The notes under the pieces are model-generated. The model did not search any database and was not told the DNA's origin. It saw only the letters and a list, made by a program, of their open reading frames with translations. Source: Ignavibacteriota bacterium (GTDB lineage Bacteria; Bacteroidota; Ignavibacteria; UBA10030; SZUA-254). Taken from it: a stretch of 64,000 bases of DNA. Every line of letters starts with the position of its first letter. The stretch's first letter is position 1. The translations under genes were made by a program, and so were the position numbers. This document shows positions 1 to 8,313 of the stretch, piece by piece. The stretch spans positions 62,001 to 126,000 of the forward strand of contig JACREZ010000037.1 in NCBI GenBank assembly GCA_016212665.1, written 5' to 3'.

Positions 1-1011
1 AATATCGTGCGGAGAGAGAATCACTTCTGCAAGCGAGAAACCCGAACCTTGTGTAACAGGATTATCGTTCTTCTGCGTGCAGTGTAACCTGCTCATCACG
101 GCGGCTTCGCACAATTTCTTCGCCGCCGATTGGACACGTTCCCCTGCGCTTCCGGCAATAACAATTCCCACCTGATGTTTCAGTTTGCTTTCAAACTGCG
201 GAATCAATCCATCATCTTTCTGTGAGGCAGAGAAGGCCTGATCACGCGGGTTTTTATCCGCGTACAGCACTCCGAACTCTGCACGGTTTTTTTCATTCGT
301 CAGAATTCCGAACTCCTGTCCCTGCTCTTCAATGACTGAACGAATTGCATTTCCGGTTAACTCGTTTTTCGTGGTTGCATGTTCAGTGCAAAGTTCAACG
401 ATTTCAACAAGCGAAAATCCGGGATGTTGAATTGCTTCGGCAAGAACATCTCCCAAATCTTTATCGGTGGCAAGTTTCCGTGCGACAAATTCAGCCCGTG
501 CATCGAGCATGACACGGCACATATCTATCGGCGGAATAATGTTTCCGTCGGGAGTGGTCGGCGTAATAAATTCCATCGGGGAAAATGCCGAGTGCTGTCC
601 GCCTGTCATCCCGAATAAAAAATTATTACAGAGCAACACGGTCACATCAACATTGAGCAACGCGGCATTGACGAGATGAAGCAATCCAATCATTGCTCCG
701 CCATCGCCGATGAGAACAACTGTTTTTAATTTTGAATCGGACAACACAGAATCGGCAAGTTCGATGCCTGTGGCAAACGCTGTCGAGCGTCCATGTGTTG
801 TGTGCACTGTATGAGGAGTTTCAAACAGCGCATCCGCCAACCCGATGCATCCGATGTCGGTAACCAAATTCACTTTCGATGGCGGAATCTGAAGTTTCAT
901 CAGCGCATCGTTCAGTTTTCGTAACACGTGCGTGTGTCCGCATCCTTTGCAGAATGGCATCGCACAGTTTTCAGTGATGAATGTTGTCGGCGTGGGTATT
1001 GTCCCGGTCAT
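1..1011 (-). CDS. 2-oxoacid:ferredoxin oxidoreductase, beta-gamma fusion (partial)
   Basis: Catalytic thiamine-diphosphate subunit of a 2-oxoacid:ferredoxin oxidoreductase, an enzyme family that interconverts a 2-oxoacid plus CoA with an acyl-CoA, CO2 and reduced ferredoxin. The 337 visible codons show CKGCGH near residue 21, the ThDP-binding stretch starting GDGG near residue 102 and ending in NN near 130, and FGMTGGQ near 133, all typical of beta subunits. From about residue 280 a second domain begins (VGIVIAGSAGERV) that resembles the gamma subunit, so beta and gamma look fused. The gene runs off the left edge. Its ATG overlaps the stop of the alpha gene as ATGA, so translation is probably coupled. 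Substrate cannot be fixed from sequence; 2-oxoglutarate or pyruvate are likeliest. Confidence 0.88.
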   Translation of the reverse strand, partial: MTGTIPTPTTFITENCAMPFCKGCGHTHVLRKLNDALMKLQIPPSKVNLVTDIGCIGLADALFETPHTVHTTHGRSTAFATGIELADSVLSDSKLKTVVLIGDGGAMIGLLHLVNAALLNVDVTVLLCNNFLFGMTGGQHSAFSPMEFITPTTPDGNIIPPIDMCRVMLDARAEFVARKLATDKDLGDVLAEAIQHPGFSLVEIVELCTEHATTKNELTGNAIRSVIEEQGQEFGILTNEKNRAEFGVLYADKNPRDQAFSASQKDDGLIPQFESKLKHQVGIVIAGSAGERVQSAAKKLCEAAVMSRLHCTQKNDNPVTQGSGFSLAEVILSPHDI

Positions 1012-2153
1012 AGAACCTCCTTCAGAATTTCTTGCGGCGTAATCATCGAACCGATTTTGTTGACTCCGATGACTTCCTGTGTTTTCATAAGATGAGAAAT
1101 GACGCTTCGGTATTGTCCCGAAAGATTTTCCTCCGCAATCACCACCCGCTTCACCTTTCCGAGCGAATTGAGAATTTGTTTTTCGGGAACGGGGAACAGC
1201 GTCAGTAAATGTAAGCCGGAAACTTTCTTTCCCTGCTTTCGTGCAATGTGAATTGCTTCTTCCGTTGCCCGTGCGGTAATTCCGTAACTGATGAGAAGCG
1301 TTTCGGCTTCGGGGTCAACGTCTCGCTTCACAATTGCAAGTCCGTCCTTTCTCAGCCTGATTTTTTCTTCGAGATGATGAAGCACTTCGAGCGTTTCCGC
1401 ATCGTTCTTTTTCAACTCTCCCGATTTGTTATGCGCCGAACCGGTTGCCGTAACTTTTATCAACCCTCCGACCGGAGCGAACTTGGGAATATCACTCAGC
1501 CGGGTAAACTCATACGTCTTTGCCTTGCCATGTCCGTTCGTCGGCTTTTGAAGATGAGAAATTCTATCGGCGGCGTGAAGTAATTGCAGTTGTTCGTAGT
1601 TGACGCTTTCGGTTGTCATGCCGACTTCTTTATCGGTGAGAATCACCACCGGTGTGCGAAGAAGTTCTGCCCACGAAAATGCAAGCACGGTCAGTTCATA
1701 ACATTCAAGCGGAGTGCTTGGACACAAGACGGGAATTGTGTAGCCGCCGCTTGTGCAAAATTCCGTCAGCAAGACATCGCCTTGCGCGCCTTGCGTTGCG
1801 CCGCCGGTGCTGGGACCGAGACGTTGCACCATGGCAATTACAAGCGGCGTTTCCGTCATCAACGCGTATTGCACGGTTTCAATCATCAATGCCCAACCGG
1901 GACCGGAAGTTGCGGTCATCGCTTTGTAGCCGCGTAACGAAGCGCCGACGCAATATGCGAGTGCGGAAATTTCGTCCGGTGAACTGATGGCAAGGTCTCC
2001 CTTGCGTTGCAACAATTCAATCATACTTTTATAGATTCCCGAAGCGGGAGTAATCGGGTAGCCGGCAAAAAAGCGACAACCCGCCTTCACCGCACCTTCG
2101 GCAATCATCTGATTCCCGGTGCGGAGTTTAATTGGAACGTATGTGTGATTCAT
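1008..2153 (-). CDS. korA: 2-oxoacid:ferredoxin oxidoreductase alpha subunit
   Basis: Alpha (pyrimidine-binding) subunit that pairs with the beta-gamma fusion directly downstream. Visible signatures are GNQMIAEGAVKAGC near residue 13, GYPITPAS near 31, the TSGPGWALM stretch near 82, and the C-terminal GITARATEEAI region of the transketolase C-like domain. At 381 residues it is normal for a stand-alone KorA-type subunit. The start follows a small ferritin-like gene by 2 bp and the stop overlaps the next start by 4 bp, so this is a tight three-gene operon. It is clearly diverged from the second alpha subunit in this window (57581-58717), suggesting a different 2-oxoacid substrate. The family assignment is firm; the symbol korA is a best guess. 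Confidence 0.88.
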   Translation of the reverse strand: MNHTYVPIKLRTGNQMIAEGAVKAGCRFFAGYPITPASGIYKSMIELLQRKGDLAISSPDEISALAYCVGASLRGYKAMTATSGPGWALMIETVQYALMTETPLVIAMVQRLGPSTGGATQGAQGDVLLTEFCTSGGYTIPVLCPSTPLECYELTVLAFSWAELLRTPVVILTDKEVGMTTESVNYEQLQLLHAADRISHLQKPTNGHGKAKTYEFTRLSDIPKFAPVGGLIKVTATGSAHNKSGELKKNDAETLEVLHHLEEKIRLRKDGLAIVKRDVDPEAETLLISYGITARATEEAIHIARKQGKKVSGLHLLTLFPVPEKQILNSLGKVKRVVIAEENLSGQYRSVISHLMKTQEVIGVNKIGSMITPQEILKEVL

Positions 2154-2155
2154 GG

Positions 2156-2386
2156 TTAATCTGCTATGGAGGCGCTGAGTTCACGAAGTTCTTCTACTTC
2201 GTGCAACAGTGAATTGAGTTTGGAAATTCGCTCGTCGTGTTGAATGGAAAATGTTGATAACAGTTCACGTGCATCCGGTCCGACTTCCTGAACCGCATCC
2301 TGATAATACCGTTTCATTTCTGCTTCGCGTTCGATTGCCTGACAGAGTATATCATCGAGTGAACAATGGTGAAGTTGAGTATTCAT
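2156..2386 (-). CDS. small ferritin-like/rubrerythrin-like helical protein
   Basis: A 76-residue all-helical protein with the pattern of half a ferritin-like bundle: helix one contains AIEREAEMKRYY and helix two contains LLSTFSIQHDERISKL, resembling the AIxxExxxxxxY and ExxHxxxL signatures of rubrerythrin-type diiron proteins. The usual second-helix Glu is Gln in IQHDE, so metal binding is uncertain. It is the first gene of the oxidoreductase operon, 2 bp upstream of the alpha subunit. A similar 86-residue protein sits at the other oxidoreductase operon (55913-56173), which argues for a functional link rather than chance. A role in oxygen protection or iron-sulfur maintenance is inference. 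Confidence 0.7.
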   Translation of the reverse strand: MNTQLHHCSLDDILCQAIEREAEMKRYYQDAVQEVGPDARELLSTFSIQHDERISKLNSLLHEVEELRELSASIAD

Positions 2387-2440
2387 TTGATTCTACTTCC
2401 GTAAAATTTTCAACTATCATGCCAGAGCAAGAGAAGAAAA

Positions 2441-2465
2441 AAGCCATTCCGTTGGAGAATGGCTT
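2441..2465. terminator. rho-independent terminator hairpin
   Basis: Perfect 9-bp stem AAGCCATTC/GAATGGCTT with a 7-nt loop. Read on the minus strand it is followed by a run of T, so it can end transcripts arriving from the 2609-4831 gene before the oxidoreductase operon begins. Confidence 0.75.
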
Positions 2466-2540
2466 TGATTTTTCTTCGACTGTTTTTTCTTTCTCACGCA
2501 TGACATGCCGCTTTCCTCTGCACTTTCAGACTTGAGAAAT

Positions 2541-2596
2541 CATGTAGGTCTAAGTTCATTTCGACTCGGTCGTCGAGACAACACCCGACCTACATG
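2541..2596. repeat. short palindromic element with 10-bp inverted ends
   Basis: Perfect terminal inverted repeat CATGTAGGTC/GACCTACATG flanks a 36-bp interior that is itself partly palindromic (TCGACTCGGTCGTCGAGA). It lies just after the stop of the 2609-4831 gene. It has the form of a dispersed miniature palindromic repeat; it could also act as a transcript-end hairpin. No transposase is nearby. Confidence 0.6.
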
Positions 2597-2608
2597 AAAA
2601 ATAAATGA

Positions 2609-4831
2609 TTACCTCATCAACAAGAACTTCTTCGTTTCGATGAAGGAACCTGCCTGAAGTTGATAGTAATAAACGCCGCTTGTCAATTCACCCGCATCAA
2701 ATGTTACCGAATAATTTCCTGCCGGAAGTTCTTTATTCACCACATTAACAACTTCCCTTCCTAATACATCAAATACTTTCAATGTCACTAATCCTCCGCC
2801 AGAGGCGGATCCGCCTTCGGAGGAGAAATTGGCAATCCGAAATCTGAAATTCGTTGATGGATTAAACGGATTCGGATAATTCTGTTCAAGCCGAAACTCT
2901 GCCGGAGTTTCTCCGCCAACTTCCCGAACATCAAGTGAAAAACGGGAACGAACGCGGAACTCATCATAGACGACAGTAGTCGGCGTATTGGAAACTTCAT
3001 TTTCTTCGACAAGATACACATACGCCATTGAGAAATTATTATTCCAACTCCCCTGATACTTTTCAACATTATCTATGAACAAAGAAACGGCAGAACCGCC
3101 TTCAAAAATAAATCGAATATCAGAACCGGATGTTTCGTTTGATTCCCAGAGAACAGTTTTTGAATTATTCACATTGAGAACTAATTTCCAGCCCGGGTCT
3201 CCTTGGTCGCCGGTCCACAATTGTAACCATCGGTTAAAATTGTCCGGAGCATCCCAATTTCTTTTTTCGTCAGAAAGAAGAATGTAGGAAGAGTTATGTT
3301 GTCCAAGTTGCGTTCGGTTCATGACGATACGGATATCACGGTCATTGAGGATATATGGTTTACGCGAATAAATTCCCGCGCCGGATCTCCCCGATTGACT
3401 GTGAACCTGAATATGCAAAGTACTATCAATCAACAGGACTTTATATTCATTCCCAAAGGGATTCCCAAAATTAAACGGTTCCCACAGAAAAGGAGATGGA
3501 GCGACAAAGTTTCCATCAAAATTATCGAAGGCGAGAGTTTCCGCAGGGATAATGTTGAACGTAATATTTTCACCCGGAGAAACATTCCCATACGAAGTAT
3601 CAACATACATTCCGGGCGGAAGCGGGTATTCCTCGTTTGGTTGGTTGAACCAAACATTGTAGGTGAGATGTAAATCCGTATCGCTACGCACCGGGATCGA
3701 AAACATTCCCAGTCCATTTGTTATTGCCTCGGAGTAACTGTTGAGTACATTAACCCACGCACTTATTTTATAGGTTCGTGTCGGGATACCACCGTTTTCT
3801 AATACAAGTCCTGTGATGATACTGTTCGTTGAATAGCATGTAAAGTTTGAAATCGAATTATTGACAATTGAGTCCCCCTCACCAATTGTAAAATCGTGGC
3901 TTTGCACACTCATATACTGTGGCAGTAAATCACCCTGACTTACACCTATTCTTCCATTACCTGCAGGCACCATTAATTTGTAATGACCGTTTGCATCCGT
4001 CCGAACTTCACTGCCGCCGCTACGTTGCTGAAGTCCGACACCGATATTCGGAATTGCCGTGCCATGTTCATCGCGCACATATCCACTGATGTACGACGAA
4101 TAGCGGGCAACATAGAAATCCTTCGTGACGTTGCTTTCGATAGTCATCGTTGTATCTGTTGACGAATACCTACCGAACGGGTCGCTGACAAAAAAGCGAT
4201 ACGTTCCGCTATCGAGCGGTAATTCATAATTGCCGTTCACGTCGGTCGTCGCCATAATTTGTCGCGATGAATCTCTCACTCCGACAAACAACCCGGAGAC
4301 CGGTCCATCGTCAACATCATACACAGTTCCACTAACCGTAAACTGCGCCGGGCGATTTTGAAAAATCACCCGACCGTATGCAACCGATGATTCTTCCATC
4401 GCCTTTACGATGATATGCATTGCCGGTGGATTTTCGGGATTGAGATATGCAATAATAACGCCTGGCGTAGCGTCGAAATCTGCAATATTGGTTGAACCGA
4501 CTCCATTATCCACCAGCATATCACCGGTGAAATTGAAATCATTCGTATCAATCGTTCCGTTTCGGTTGGCATCGAGCCAGTATTCGGTAAAAATTGTATC
4601 AAGCGGATTGACATCCATCTTCATGAACAACGAATCGTTCACAAAGATGCTGTCGGGTTCCGAAAAAGGTCCGTTCACACTATTTGAAAACAAGATGTAA
4701 CTTATCGCTGCTTCCATAGTTGTATTTGTCCGGGTGTTTTCTACCGGCTTGTTGTTTATCCGCTTCATAAATTGCGCGTGAGAACTACTCACAATCATGA
4801 GCGTAAGGAATATGATGGTAACGTATTTCAT
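2609..4831 (-). CDS. exported carboxypeptidase-regulatory-like protein with T9SS sorting domain
   Basis: A 740-residue surface or secreted protein. It starts with a signal peptide (MKYVTIIFLTLMIVSSSHAQ). Around residues 165-340 there are at least two carboxypeptidase-regulatory-like beta domains (FTVSGTVYDVDDGPVSG, then YISGYVRDEHGTAIPNIGV, each followed by TDVNGNYEL or TDANGHYKL). A lectin-like or concanavalin-like region follows (about 450-640). It ends in a T9SS-type sorting domain ([30 protein letters not shown], terminal LLMR). No catalytic residues are recognised, so a structural or binding role is likely. The sorting domain carries an unusual Gly/Ser-rich insert encoded by a small palindrome at 2792-2824. 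Confidence 0.85.
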   Translation of the reverse strand: MKYVTIIFLTLMIVSSSHAQFMKRINNKPVENTRTNTTMEAAISYILFSNSVNGPFSEPDSIFVNDSLFMKMDVNPLDTIFTEYWLDANRNGTIDTNDFNFTGDMLVDNGVGSTNIADFDATPGVIIAYLNPENPPAMHIIVKAMEESSVAYGRVIFQNRPAQFTVSGTVYDVDDGPVSGLFVGVRDSSRQIMATTDVNGNYELPLDSGTYRFFVSDPFGRYSSTDTTMTIESNVTKDFYVARYSSYISGYVRDEHGTAIPNIGVGLQQRSGGSEVRTDANGHYKLMVPAGNGRIGVSQGDLLPQYMSVQSHDFTIGEGDSIVNNSISNFTCYSTNSIITGLVLENGGIPTRTYKISAWVNVLNSYSEAITNGLGMFSIPVRSDTDLHLTYNVWFNQPNEEYPLPPGMYVDTSYGNVSPGENITFNIIPAETLAFDNFDGNFVAPSPFLWEPFNFGNPFGNEYKVLLIDSTLHIQVHSQSGRSGAGIYSRKPYILNDRDIRIVMNRTQLGQHNSSYILLSDEKRNWDAPDNFNRWLQLWTGDQGDPGWKLVLNVNNSKTVLWESNETSGSDIRFIFEGGSAVSLFIDNVEKYQGSWNNNFSMAYVYLVEENEVSNTPTTVVYDEFRVRSRFSLDVREVGGETPAEFRLEQNYPNPFNPSTNFRFRIANFSSEGGSASGGGLVTLKVFDVLGREVVNVVNKELPAGNYSVTFDAGELTSGVYYYQLQAGSFIETKKFLLMR

Positions 4832-4907
4832 AAAATTTTCTTTCTTTCTTTTTATTGATTGATAAATTTGTTATCGAATTAAAATCTGATTTGTTTATTG
4901 AGTTAGT

Positions 4908-7685
4908 TTATCGAACTTCGCGCCTATGAGGTTGTGATTGATTACTCATCGCTGAGGATATAATTAATTCCCCATCCTGATTCACCTTCACCCAATACCC
5001 CTTCCCGCTTTCAATGTTCTCGCTTACGAAATATTCATTCCCGTAACCAAAGAACGGAGTTGTAAGCATTAAGGGTGGATTTGATATGACGGACGATGTT
5101 GCAACCGTTTCGGAAATTGAACCGATAAGATTCCATCCTTCCTGAACGTGAATTGTTTCTGCGGTACATTCAACGCCGAGCAACGGAATTGTTTCTTCGT
5201 TGGGAAATTTTAACCAGTACCCTGTGCAGGTCTGTAATGTTTCCTTTAGCACATACCCATTCGTAGTTGAATATTCATACGCAGAAGAAATTGCCGTCGG
5301 AAAGAGAATTGATTTTCTGCAATCAACAGCTTCAAGCGGAAGTGAAACTAAATTCCACTTTTCCTGAACGTGCATGACCATCGTTGCTGCAACAGTGTAA
5401 AGTATTTCCAACGATGAGAATGCTTGATTGGGAAGCACGAGCAGACTTTCCGCTTTCATGTTCACGCGAATCAAACTGCCGTGTGTTTGTTCATCAAGCA
5501 AAAGAAAATCTCCGGTCGGTAATGATGAAGGATTCCAACGAACAGTCATCGGGTAACCGGAAATTCCCGGTTGAACATCGAGCAGGAACGTTCTGGTTGT
5601 TTGTCCTTCGCTTAGTGTGTCACGAATATCAAGAGAGGTTCCGTTTGTTCCGGCAATCCTCCATCTGGCATCGCACCGATAATCATCCGGCGGGGGAAGT
5701 TCGGTTTCTCCAAACAGCGTATCAATTCCATCGCTCGCGCCCGCTTTCATTCCGAACCAAACGGTATCACTCGAACCACCTTGGTCACTCACTCTGAGCA
5801 TCACACAACTTTGTAAATCAACCGGAATTCCTGTGATAGTATCCGAGCCACTACTTTGATTCCCTGCCAAGTCCTGTGCGGTTACATAATAGCGATAAAT
5901 ATCCCAACTCAGATTTGTATCATTCCAAAACGAATCTGCTATTGGTGTACCATTGAGTTTGGTAAACGTCGGGTTTGATTCCGACGAGCGGTAAATGTTG
6001 TAGCCACGCAAATCATATTCCGAATTCTTCTTCCAGTTCAGACGAACCATGTTTGGCAAATTCGTTCTTGTCAGATTTTCCGGGGCGAGAGGAATCAACA
6101 ACGGCGTTCCGGATTGTTCGACAAAACTTCCTTCCTGCCCGGCAATATCAACCGCAGTGACTCCGATGTAGTATCGTGTTCCGTTCGTCAAGCCGCTCAT
6201 TGTTCGCGTCAACCCGGTTTGTGTGAAACTTGTATCGTACACTCCCGGAGTTCTTCCCAGATAAATTTTGTACGATTGAACATCTTTATCCCCGACGCTT
6301 TCCCATTGAACAAGCAGAGAAGTTCCGTTACCGATATCAATCACTTCGACATTAGGAACCGTGGAAGGAATCTGGTCAATCGTCAGCAACGTTGCCAACC
6401 CTGCTTTTATTATTTGCGCAGCATACGGAATGTCAAGATTGGTCAGCAAATCATTCGGTGAATGATAGTACGGACTGAAGTCATGCTCAATGCAGAATAA
6501 ACTTTTGTAACCCTGTTGATAAAACGACCAACTATCGCTCGAACTTCGATAAGACGTCGTCAGCACAGGTGTGAGTAACGTATATGCCGCCTCCATCGAA
6601 GCATGAAGGTCCGATAAATCTTCCGCGCCGGGATACCAGACATGATACACATTATAATCGCTCTGGCTTTGTGTACGATTTCCAATCATATCATAATTGA
6701 GCATCGCTTTGATATTTCGGTTTGCCTGCTTTGCTTTGAGAGCGTACGCCGCACTTCCTTTCAGTCCGGCTTCTTCCGCGGCAAATCCGCAGAAGCGCAA
6801 CGTCATCGAAGGTTGATAATTAATTGCTTTGAGAACTCTTGCCATCTCAAGCGCGGCGACTGTTCCGCTTGCGTTATCATCCGCGCCCGGCGCTTGATTG
6901 AGATTGCTTGAATATGAATCGAGATGTCCACCAATAATAATTTCAAGAGAAGGATTCACAGTTCCGGGAATCGTTGCAATAATATTTTTCTGCCATGTAC
7001 TACTATACTGAAAACTATCATAAGCAACATCCGTAATTCCCGTTTCGAGATAACGGTTTCGCAACCACCGAAACACGCTGTCGCGGTTTGCATTTGTGCA
7101 GTAACGCGTTCCGAAATCCTGCATTTGCTGGATGTACGAACGAATCGAGGAATCGGCTATCTTTGCAATAATAGTACTGATGGGGTCGCTCGGATGCGGA
7201 TTATCGCGCATCATCGAAACTTCCGGCAACGGATTAAATGTCAACGGAACCGGTTCGATTTCAACAAGAGAATACTTTGCTTGCCGCAGCCGCTGAAAGA
7301 TGTTCTCGTTTCCGCTCAGTATATCGAACTCTTCCGATTTGAACAGCACAGTAACATCAAACCCCCGGTATGTTCGTTCAAGAGATTGCACACCTAACTT
7401 TGTGGAAACAGCATACGACGCGCTCCACGGTCGCTCATCAAGAATCTGAATATTCTTTTCCGAGCGCGAGTATTCGTTCAGCGTTTGCCGTGACAAACCT
7501 GCAACATAAAATTCCGGGAAGCGATGATATAAGCGAACAACATTCGGTTGATGTTGAATTGCGTCCATCGCTTTGGATGTCGGAAGAAGAACGAGAACCT
7601 CATCGCTTTGATACGATGAAGAATTTGATTGAGAAAGAACAGGAAATGGGATGATGAAGACGAAAAGAAGTAGAAAGATTACCAT
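4908..7685 (-). CDS. exported M28-family zinc peptidase with Fn3 and GYW modules
   Basis: Secreted metallo-aminopeptidase-like protein of 925 residues. A signal peptide (MVIFLLLFVFIIPFPVLSQ) is followed by the M28 catalytic domain at roughly residues 190-420. Its zinc-ligand motifs are all visible: GGHLDS, GADDNASG, AAEEAGLKG (catalytic Glu), NYDMIG and a late His in YYHSPNDL. Two fibronectin type III-like domains follow (about 430-640). The C-terminus holds two tandem GYW repeats (EKWNLVSLPL...GYWLKF; EGWNLIGSIS...GYWVKVNQDG) and ends in a basic tail, HRREVR, instead of the canonical sorting domain. The ATG is preceded by an AGGAAA ribosome site. It likely degrades peptides outside the cell; natural substrates are unknown. 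Confidence 0.88.
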   Translation of the reverse strand: MVIFLLLFVFIIPFPVLSQSNSSSYQSDEVLVLLPTSKAMDAIQHQPNVVRLYHRFPEFYVAGLSRQTLNEYSRSEKNIQILDERPWSASYAVSTKLGVQSLERTYRGFDVTVLFKSEEFDILSGNENIFQRLRQAKYSLVEIEPVPLTFNPLPEVSMMRDNPHPSDPISTIIAKIADSSIRSYIQQMQDFGTRYCTNANRDSVFRWLRNRYLETGITDVAYDSFQYSSTWQKNIIATIPGTVNPSLEIIIGGHLDSYSSNLNQAPGADDNASGTVAALEMARVLKAINYQPSMTLRFCGFAAEEAGLKGSAAYALKAKQANRNIKAMLNYDMIGNRTQSQSDYNVYHVWYPGAEDLSDLHASMEAAYTLLTPVLTTSYRSSSDSWSFYQQGYKSLFCIEHDFSPYYHSPNDLLTNLDIPYAAQIIKAGLATLLTIDQIPSTVPNVEVIDIGNGTSLLVQWESVGDKDVQSYKIYLGRTPGVYDTSFTQTGLTRTMSGLTNGTRYYIGVTAVDIAGQEGSFVEQSGTPLLIPLAPENLTRTNLPNMVRLNWKKNSEYDLRGYNIYRSSESNPTFTKLNGTPIADSFWNDTNLSWDIYRYYVTAQDLAGNQSSGSDTITGIPVDLQSCVMLRVSDQGGSSDTVWFGMKAGASDGIDTLFGETELPPPDDYRCDARWRIAGTNGTSLDIRDTLSEGQTTRTFLLDVQPGISGYPMTVRWNPSSLPTGDFLLLDEQTHGSLIRVNMKAESLLVLPNQAFSSLEILYTVAATMVMHVQEKWNLVSLPLEAVDCRKSILFPTAISSAYEYSTTNGYVLKETLQTCTGYWLKFPNEETIPLLGVECTAETIHVQEGWNLIGSISETVATSSVISNPPLMLTTPFFGYGNEYFVSENIESGKGYWVKVNQDGELIISSAMSNQSQPHRREVR

Positions 7686-7764
7686 ATTCGTTTCCTGTTG
7701 AATGATTAGATTATGAAACTCTTACACCATGCAGTCATCACATGGTTAGAAATACAAGGTTGTG

Positions 7765-8313
7765 TTACATCCGCTCAAACACTCCGATAGTTTTTGCCAT
7801 AGCGATGACATGTCCGTCAATTGCCTTTTTGAATTTAGTCAATGATGTATGAACATCAAGTTCGAGTGTATCCACACTGAGCGCATAGACAGTTACTTCG
7901 TACCGATGAGCGCCGGAACCTTTCGGCGGTTGCGGTCCGCCGTAACCAACAACTCCCCATGTGTTGTTCAATTCTTTGGCGCCTGCCGGTAATTTGCTTG
8001 TCGTTGATGCGCCTTCGAAGAGCGAATCAACATTCGACGGAATATTGACAACGAGCCAATGTACCCAGTTATTTGCAACCGAGTGTACATCAACTATCGA
8101 AATTGCAAACGACTTGGTCTCTTTCGGTGGGTGTTCCCACGAAAGAGGGAGAGAAATATTCTTCCCTCCAAGCACTCCTGTATTCGCGTACTTAGAAGGA
8201 ATCGCTTTTGAGTGGTCGAATGCACTTGAAGTGATTGTGAACTTCTTGTTATTCATCGTAAATCCTACAACAAATATTGTCAGAAATACAAAACCAAACA
8301 ACTTCATCGCCAT
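7765..8313 (-). CDS. YbhB/YbcL-type PEBP family protein
   Basis: A 182-residue phosphatidylethanolamine-binding-protein-like protein. After an N-terminal hydrophobic stretch (about residues 3-19) that may be a signal peptide come the family hallmarks: SSAFDHSKAIPSKYANTG, LSWEHPP, SFAISIVD, WVHWLVVNIP and the GGPQPPKGSGAHRYEVTVYAL block, which form the anion-binding pocket. Biochemical roles of bacterial members are poorly defined. The first codons overlap the stop of the upstream M1 peptidase gene by about 10 bp, so the two are probably co-transcribed. Either of two adjacent ATG codons (8313 or 8307) could be the start. Confidence 0.88.
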   Translation of the reverse strand: MAMKLFGFVFLTIFVVGFTMNNKKFTITSSAFDHSKAIPSKYANTGVLGGKNISLPLSWEHPPKETKSFAISIVDVHSVANNWVHWLVVNIPSNVDSLFEGASTTSKLPAGAKELNNTWGVVGYGGPQPPKGSGAHRYEVTVYALSVDTLELDVHTSLTKFKKAIDGHVIAMAKTIGVFERM

